From positions 2,914,001-2,978,000 of the forward strand of contig NZ_BAAAWO010000001.1 of NCBI RefSeq assembly GCF_039535115.1: DNA of 64,000 nt, written 5' to 3'. Positions 59,936-64,000 of the stretch are shown in pieces. Numbering within the stretch: position 1 is the first letter of the stretch; each line of letters begins with the position of its first letter. The translations under genes were made by a program, and so were the position numbers. The DNA comes from Paeniglutamicibacter sulfureus (GTDB lineage Bacteria > Actinomycetota > Actinomycetes > Actinomycetales > Micrococcaceae). The notes beneath the pieces are model-generated. The model saw nothing but the letters and a program-made list of their open reading frames with translations, was not told the DNA's origin and did no database searches.

Positions 59936-61003
59936 ATGAACCAGTCACGCCCCCTGGGCAACGCGCCCTTCGTCTTTTCGGTGCTCGACAATGCCATCAC
60001 CGGTGTCGGGCAGACGGCGCAGGAGACCTTCGAGGAGATCATCGCACTGGCGCAGTTGGCCGAGAAGCGCGGCCTCGAGCGCTTCTGGATGTCCGAGCAC
60101 CACGCCATGCCCGGTGCCGTGACCTCCTCGCCCCAGCTGATGGTGGCCCGCCTGACCGGCGAGACGCAGCGTATCCGGCTCGGGGCCGGTGGCGTCATGC
60201 TGCCCAACCACTCACCCTTGGTGATCGCCGAGCAGTTCGGCATGCTCGAGTCGCTCGCCCCGGGGCGCATCGACCTCGGCCTGGGCCGCGCGCCGGGAAC
60301 CGACGGGCAGACGGCGGCGGCACTGCGGCGGCGCCACAACGCCAACGACGACTTCCCCCAGCAGGTGCTGGAACTGCTCGGCTTCATCGAGGACGACTTC
60401 CCGCAGGGGCACCCGTACCGGGACGTCCACGCCGTGCCGGGTCCCTGGCTGGCGGAACAGAACCGGGTGCCGCGGCCCGAGACGAATCCCGAGGTCTGGA
60501 TCCTGGGCTCCTCCCCGTACTCGGCGCAGCTGGCGGGCCAGCTCGGCCGCCCTTACGCCTTCGCCCGGCAGTTCGGCAGCGCCGACGTCGTCACGGCCAT
60601 GCGGCTGTACCGCGAGAACTTCCGGCCCTCGGCGTTGCTGGACCAGCCCTACAGCCTGGTCAGCGTGGGCGCGATCGCCGACAACGACCCGGCCGAGGCG
60701 CGCCGCCAGTCCACGTCCACGGCGATGGCGATGATGCGCATGTTCCAGCGCAAGCCCTTTGCCATGCTGCCCCCGGACGAGGTCGCGGCCTACCCGGCCA
60801 ACGACCACGAACGCGCGATCCTCGAGGAATGGACCGACCGCACGCTCCACGGCACCGCCGCGGACCCGGCCCAGGGCCTGGAGCTGCTCCACCGCCAGAC
60901 GGGGGTCGACGAAGTGATGCTCGTGGTCGGCGGCCACTCGCGCCAGGCCCAGACCCGGACCGTGGAGCTGATCGCCGACCACTACGCCCTTCCCGTGTTG
61001 TAG
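59936..61003 (+). CDS. LLM-class flavin-dependent monooxygenase
   Basis: 355 residues, luciferase-like TIM barrel of the MsnO8-type group: FVFSVLDNAITGVGQTAQET, RFWMSEHHAMPGAVTSSPQL, IRLGAGGVMLPNHSPLVIAE QFGMLESLAPGRIDLGLGRA PGTD and LGSSPYSAQLAGQLGRPYAF ARQF. It uses reduced FMN and oxygen. ATG 59936 follows GAGAGA; 59915 is a longer option. It is divergent from the CGNR regulator and likely under its control. Substrate not inferable. Confidence 0.9.
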   Translation: MNQSRPLGNAPFVFSVLDNAITGVGQTAQETFEEIIALAQLAEKRGLERFWMSEHHAMPGAVTSSPQLMVARLTGETQRIRLGAGGVMLPNHSPLVIAEQFGMLESLAPGRIDLGLGRAPGTDGQTAAALRRRHNANDDFPQQVLELLGFIEDDFPQGHPYRDVHAVPGPWLAEQNRVPRPETNPEVWILGSSPYSAQLAGQLGRPYAFARQFGSADVVTAMRLYRENFRPSALLDQPYSLVSVGAIADNDPAEARRQSTSTAMAMMRMFQRKPFAMLPPDEVAAYPANDHERAILEEWTDRTLHGTAADPAQGLELLHRQTGVDEVMLVVGGHSRQAQTRTVELIADHYALPVL

Positions 61004-61012
61004 TCCGGGACG

Positions 61013-61690
61013 CTAGCGGTCCTCGGATTCGAAGACGCAGAGCGCGACCTGGACGCGGTTGTCTGCGTCGAGCTTGTCCAGCACCCTCCCGATGTGGGTT
61101 TTCACCGTTGCCAGCGAGATGAACAGCTCCTCGGCGATTTCCTGGTTGGAGCTGCCGCGCGCCATCGCCGCGGCGATCTCGCGTTCCCGCTCGGTGAGCA
61201 CAGCTAGCCTTTCGAGTGCTGCGTTGCGCCGGGTGGATTCCGGCCGCGAGCCGGCAACGGCGATGAGCTGCCTGGTCACCGACTCCGAGAGCATGGTGCG
61301 CCCGGCGGCAACCTGGTTGATCGCCTCCATGAGCTCGGCCGGCGGTGTGTCCTTGAGCAGGAAACCGCTGGCTCCCATCCTGAGCGCCGAAAGCACCATG
61401 TCGTCGGTGTTGAACGTGGTCAGGACGAGGATCTTTTGCTCCGGGCTGGCCCGCAGGATGGCCTCGCTTGCGGCCAGCCCGTCCATGACCGGCATCCGGA
61501 TGTCCATGAGCACCAGGTCCGGTGACAGTTCCGCGACCATCGACACCGCCGAGCGGCCGTCGGCGCATTCGCCGACCACATCGATGCGCGGGTCGGATTC
61601 GAGGATCATGCGCAGTCCTGCCCGCACCAGGTTCTCGTCGTCGACCAGCATGATGCGAATCGACTCGCCTACTGTCCCCACGGCAGCCAC
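61013..61690 (-). CDS. NarL/FixJ-type response regulator, second system
   Basis: 225 residues. Receiver: IMLVDDENLVRAGLRMILES, DLVLMDIRMPVMDGLAASEA with the acceptor Asp, FLLKDTPPAELMEAI. The HTH is RLAVLTEREREIAAAMARGS SNQEIAEELFISLATVKTHI GRVLDKLDADNRVQVAL. The start is GTG 61690, inside the kinase gene end (22-base overlap), so the two are coupled. It is convergent with the luciferase-like gene. Target genes are not evident. Confidence 0.9.
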   Translation of the reverse strand: MAAVGTVGESIRIMLVDDENLVRAGLRMILESDPRIDVVGECADGRSAVSMVAELSPDLVLMDIRMPVMDGLAASEAILRASPEQKILVLTTFNTDDMVLSALRMGASGFLLKDTPPAELMEAINQVAAGRTMLSESVTRQLIAVAGSRPESTRRNAALERLAVLTEREREIAAAMARGSSNQEIAEELFISLATVKTHIGRVLDKLDADNRVQVALCVFESEDR

Positions 61691-62910
61691 ACCTTCAGCA
61701 CGAATTCTCCCTTGGTCCCCGGATCGATCTGCAGTTCCCCGCCGGCCAGCCGCACCCTCTCGGCCAGGCCGGTCAGCCCCAGACCCGAGCTGGGCAGGGA
61801 CCCTGCACCCGAGACGAGGGACGGAACCTCGGTCAGTCGGTTGGAGACGCGCAGGGACAGCCGGTCCTCCGCGTGGCCTCCGATCTCCAGCATGACGTCT
61901 TGCCCGGGCGCGTGCCGGCGGGCATTGGTCAGCGCCTCCTGGACGATCCGGTACAGGTGGCGCCCGGTGGACTCGGACAGGACGTCCAGGCGTTCTCGCG
62001 TTTCCGCTTCCAGGACCAACTGGACTTCGGTGCCCACCGCACGGCTGGCATCCAGGATTTCCTGCAACTGCCCGAGGTTCGGCTGCGGCCTGGCCAATTC
62101 GCCGTCAAAGAGCGTGTTGGGGTCGCGCAGCATCCCCAGCACCTCGCGCAGCTCGCCCAGGGCCAGGTGGGAGTTTTCGCGGATGACGCCGGCCGTCTGC
62201 CTCGTTTGCTCCGGCGTCAGGTCGCTGCGGAATTCCAACGCCCCGGAGTGCAGGGCGACCAACGAGAGCCGGTGTGCCAGGACGTCGTGCATTTCGCGCG
62301 CTATGCGGGTGCGCTCGTCGGCCTTGGCCGCGTGGAGCTGTGCCTCCCGTTCGCGCTCGGCACTGTGCACTTGCCGGCGCAGGGAAACGGCGAGCTGCCG
62401 CCGACCCCCGACGTACATCCCCAAAAGCACCATCAACCCGACCATGACCAATGCCACGATGCCCACTTGCCACCAAGTGGTCGTGTCGTCTTCCGCCACC
62501 AGCTCGGCACCCACCAGGTACTCCCCCAGCGGCACGGCGGCCAGGAACATCGCCGAAATGCCCGCGATCTCCCAGGGCCTCCTCCGGGTGGCCAGGGAAA
62601 TCACGCCCAGCACAGCGAACCCTGCGCCGATGGAGGACGGAATCGACAGCAGCACCAGGGCCGCCGAGATGGGCACCGGGTAGCGATGGCGGAAGGGATA
62701 GAGCAGCAGGGCGGCCAGCCCGCACAGCATGTCCAGGCCCACCAGCAGGCCCACCGCGTCCATGTCCGCCTCGGAGTCCGGCGAATACGATTCGTAGACA
62801 AAGGAAAAGAAGACGAATCCGAGCACGAGGCCCAGACCCACGCGCCAGGCCTGGGACAGGAACCGGCGCAGTCGGGTGCGCGGGGCGGTCGGTTCGAGTT
62901 CCGTGGTCAT
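61669..62910 (-). CDS. Histidine kinase, HisKA_3 type, second system
   Basis: 413 residues from ATG 62910 (MTTELEPTAPRTRLRRFLSQ). The sensor part has five to six membrane segments including GLGLVLGFVFFSFVYESY and VGIVALVMVGLMVLLGMYVG. The His helix is RTRIAREMHDVLAHRLSLVA LHSG, the ATP lid LYRIVQEALTNARRHAPGQD and GLGLTGLAERVRLAGGELQI. It overlaps the regulator gene. A frame to 63180 is not part of it. Confidence 0.9.
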   Translation of the reverse strand: MTTELEPTAPRTRLRRFLSQAWRVGLGLVLGFVFFSFVYESYSPDSEADMDAVGLLVGLDMLCGLAALLLYPFRHRYPVPISAALVLLSIPSSIGAGFAVLGVISLATRRRPWEIAGISAMFLAAVPLGEYLVGAELVAEDDTTTWWQVGIVALVMVGLMVLLGMYVGGRRQLAVSLRRQVHSAEREREAQLHAAKADERTRIAREMHDVLAHRLSLVALHSGALEFRSDLTPEQTRQTAGVIRENSHLALGELREVLGMLRDPNTLFDGELARPQPNLGQLQEILDASRAVGTEVQLVLEAETRERLDVLSESTGRHLYRIVQEALTNARRHAPGQDVMLEIGGHAEDRLSLRVSNRLTEVPSLVSGAGSLPSSGLGLTGLAERVRLAGGELQIDPGTKGEFVLKVWLPWGQ

Positions 62911-63043
62911 GGGCTTAACGTTACCGGCGGGGCCCGTGGCCCGGTATCGACCGAAAGGACCACGTGGGACCGTCTTCCTGGCCGCGGAAAGATCGTCCCA
63001 ATTGGCGAGGCGCCACGGGCCCCTGGTGATACAGAATGGTGAC

Positions 63044-64000
63044 ATGAACACGATCCCGCCGCCGCAACTGCCCCCGGCACAGAACCCGCAGCCCGGCCAG
63101 CACCCAGCCCAATGGGTTCCGGTGCCCCCGGCGCCCCCGGTCCCGGCCGAACCGCTGCCATTCCACCGGCTGGCCCGCACCTACTCCGCCTACCGCTGGT
63201 GGAAGACGCCGCTAGTGGGGCTCATTGCCCTGGGCCTGTACCTGGGCCTACTGCTGCTGGCTGCGATCGTCTTTGTCTTCGTCGCCATCGGAAACCCGGA
63301 ACTGGAGAGTGCCGCCGACGAAGTCATGATCTCCATCGATTCGATCGACATGTCCGACCCGTTCGTTTTTGTCATCTCCATGGTCTCCCTGATCCTGATG
63401 CTGCCGGTGATCCTGCTGGCAACCCGGATGATGAATGTCCAGAAGGTCGGATCGCTGACCTCGGTGGCCGGACGCATGCGCTGGGGCTGGCTGGGGCTGT
63501 GCGCGTTGGTTGCCCTCGGCGTGCTGGGGCTAAGCTTCGGCATCACCTTCGTCGTGGACGCCTTGTCCGGGCTCGGCTTCAGCCCGGATTTCAACGCCCC
63601 GGACATGTGGCTCTTGCTCGGGCTGACCATCCTGCTCGTGCCGTTCCAGGCCACCGCCGAGGAGTATGTGTTCCGCGGGTACCTGATGCAGCTGGTGGGC
63701 GGCTGGCTGCGCCATCCAGCCTTCGCAATCCTGTTGCCCATTCCCCTCTTCATGATGGGACATGCCTACGACATCTACGGTCAGCTGGATGTGGGTTTCT
63801 TCGCTCTGGCCGCAGGTTGGCTCACGTGGCGCACCGGCGGGCTGGAGGCGGCCATTGCCCTGCACGTGGTCAACAACTCCGCCATCTTCTCCCTGGGCGC
63901 CATCGGCCTGGTCGATGTCAGCGTCACCGAAAGCAACCTGCCCAGCCTCATCGCATCGATGGCCACCACGACGGTCTTCGTCCTGGTCATCGTCTGGCTG
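63044..64000 (+). CDS. CPBP family intramembrane glutamic protease, 3' cut by window
   Basis: At least 319 residues. A Pro/Gln-rich cytosolic N-terminus (MNTIPPPQLPPAQNPQPGQH) leads to membrane segments. CPBP motifs are AEEYVFRGYLMQLVGG with the catalytic Glu-Glu and Arg, MMGHAYDIYGQLDVGFFALA with His, and AIALHVVNNSAIFSLGA with His and Asn. These are membrane proteases or scaffold proteins (Abi/CAAX-like); bacteriocin immunity or envelope roles are known elsewhere. The gene is open at the window edge. Confidence 0.88.
   Translation, partial: MNTIPPPQLPPAQNPQPGQHPAQWVPVPPAPPVPAEPLPFHRLARTYSAYRWWKTPLVGLIALGLYLGLLLLAAIVFVFVAIGNPELESAADEVMISIDSIDMSDPFVFVISMVSLILMLPVILLATRMMNVQKVGSLTSVAGRMRWGWLGLCALVALGVLGLSFGITFVVDALSGLGFSPDFNAPDMWLLLGLTILLVPFQATAEEYVFRGYLMQLVGGWLRHPAFAILLPIPLFMMGHAYDIYGQLDVGFFALAAGWLTWRTGGLEAAIALHVVNNSAIFSLGAIGLVDVSVTESNLPSLIASMATTTVFVLVIVWL

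Overview
High-GC actinobacterial chromosome, most like a Micrococcaceae member (Arthrobacter or Paeniglutamicibacter type). The evidence is the overall GC-rich codon use, the rpsF-ssb-rpsR-rplI block with dnaB nearby, and families typical of that group (GAF-ANTAR, CGNR zinc-finger regulator, TerC with a yybP-ykoY leader, paired CNNM/CBS proteins). No rRNA, tRNA or CRISPR array was seen. The species call is inference.

Layout. 0-15.6 kb is accessory and heavily eroded. Intact enzymes (two SDRs, YnfA, a zinc alcohol dehydrogenase, an Old Yellow Enzyme with a divergent ArsR regulator, and an asparaginase/deacetylase-fold hydrolase pair under a LacI regulator) alternate with relics: a plasmid helicase, two tyrosine-recombinase N-termini each beside a palindrome, a frameshifted GAF-ANTAR protein and a Tn3 end with a tnpA stub. 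15.8-17.9 kb holds an MFS transporter and a lipoprotein. 18-22 kb, visibly lower in GC, is a maleate module: MatC-type transporter, maleate isomerase, divergent IclR regulator and flavin reductase. 22-24.6 kb is another scar, with a broken pyruvate kinase and an HNH-like gene.

24.6-33.5 kb is a catabolic cluster: L-2-hydroxyglutarate oxidase, GntR regulator, succinate-semialdehyde-type dehydrogenase, MHS symporter and a zinc alcohol dehydrogenase that an intact IS21 element has split, with a 7-bp target duplication. 33.5-37.9 kb carries terC behind a manganese-type riboswitch and two overlapping CNNM/CBS genes. 37.9-39.5 kb is a defence/mobile scar: serine resolvase lacking a start, a SIR2-protein relic and an IS5 transposase tail.

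39.5-64 kb is mostly core-like. It has a beta-propeller protein paired with a MoaD-like protein, pirin, an RraB-like protein, GNAT, SRPBCC, a ZIP transporter, dnaB with a striking DnaA-box cluster upstream, rplI-rpsR-ssb-rpsF, an OatA-type acyltransferase, M18 aminopeptidase, two NarL-type two-component systems (one linked to an ABC-2 transporter), a CGNR regulator divergent from a luciferase-like monooxygenase, and the start of a CPBP protease cut by the window edge.

The standout observations are the DnaA-box cluster away from dnaA, the two palindromes beside inward-facing recombinase relics, the LacI operator set that still marks a beheaded target gene, the SIR2 relic, and several leader hairpins. 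No complete undescribed system could be demonstrated.
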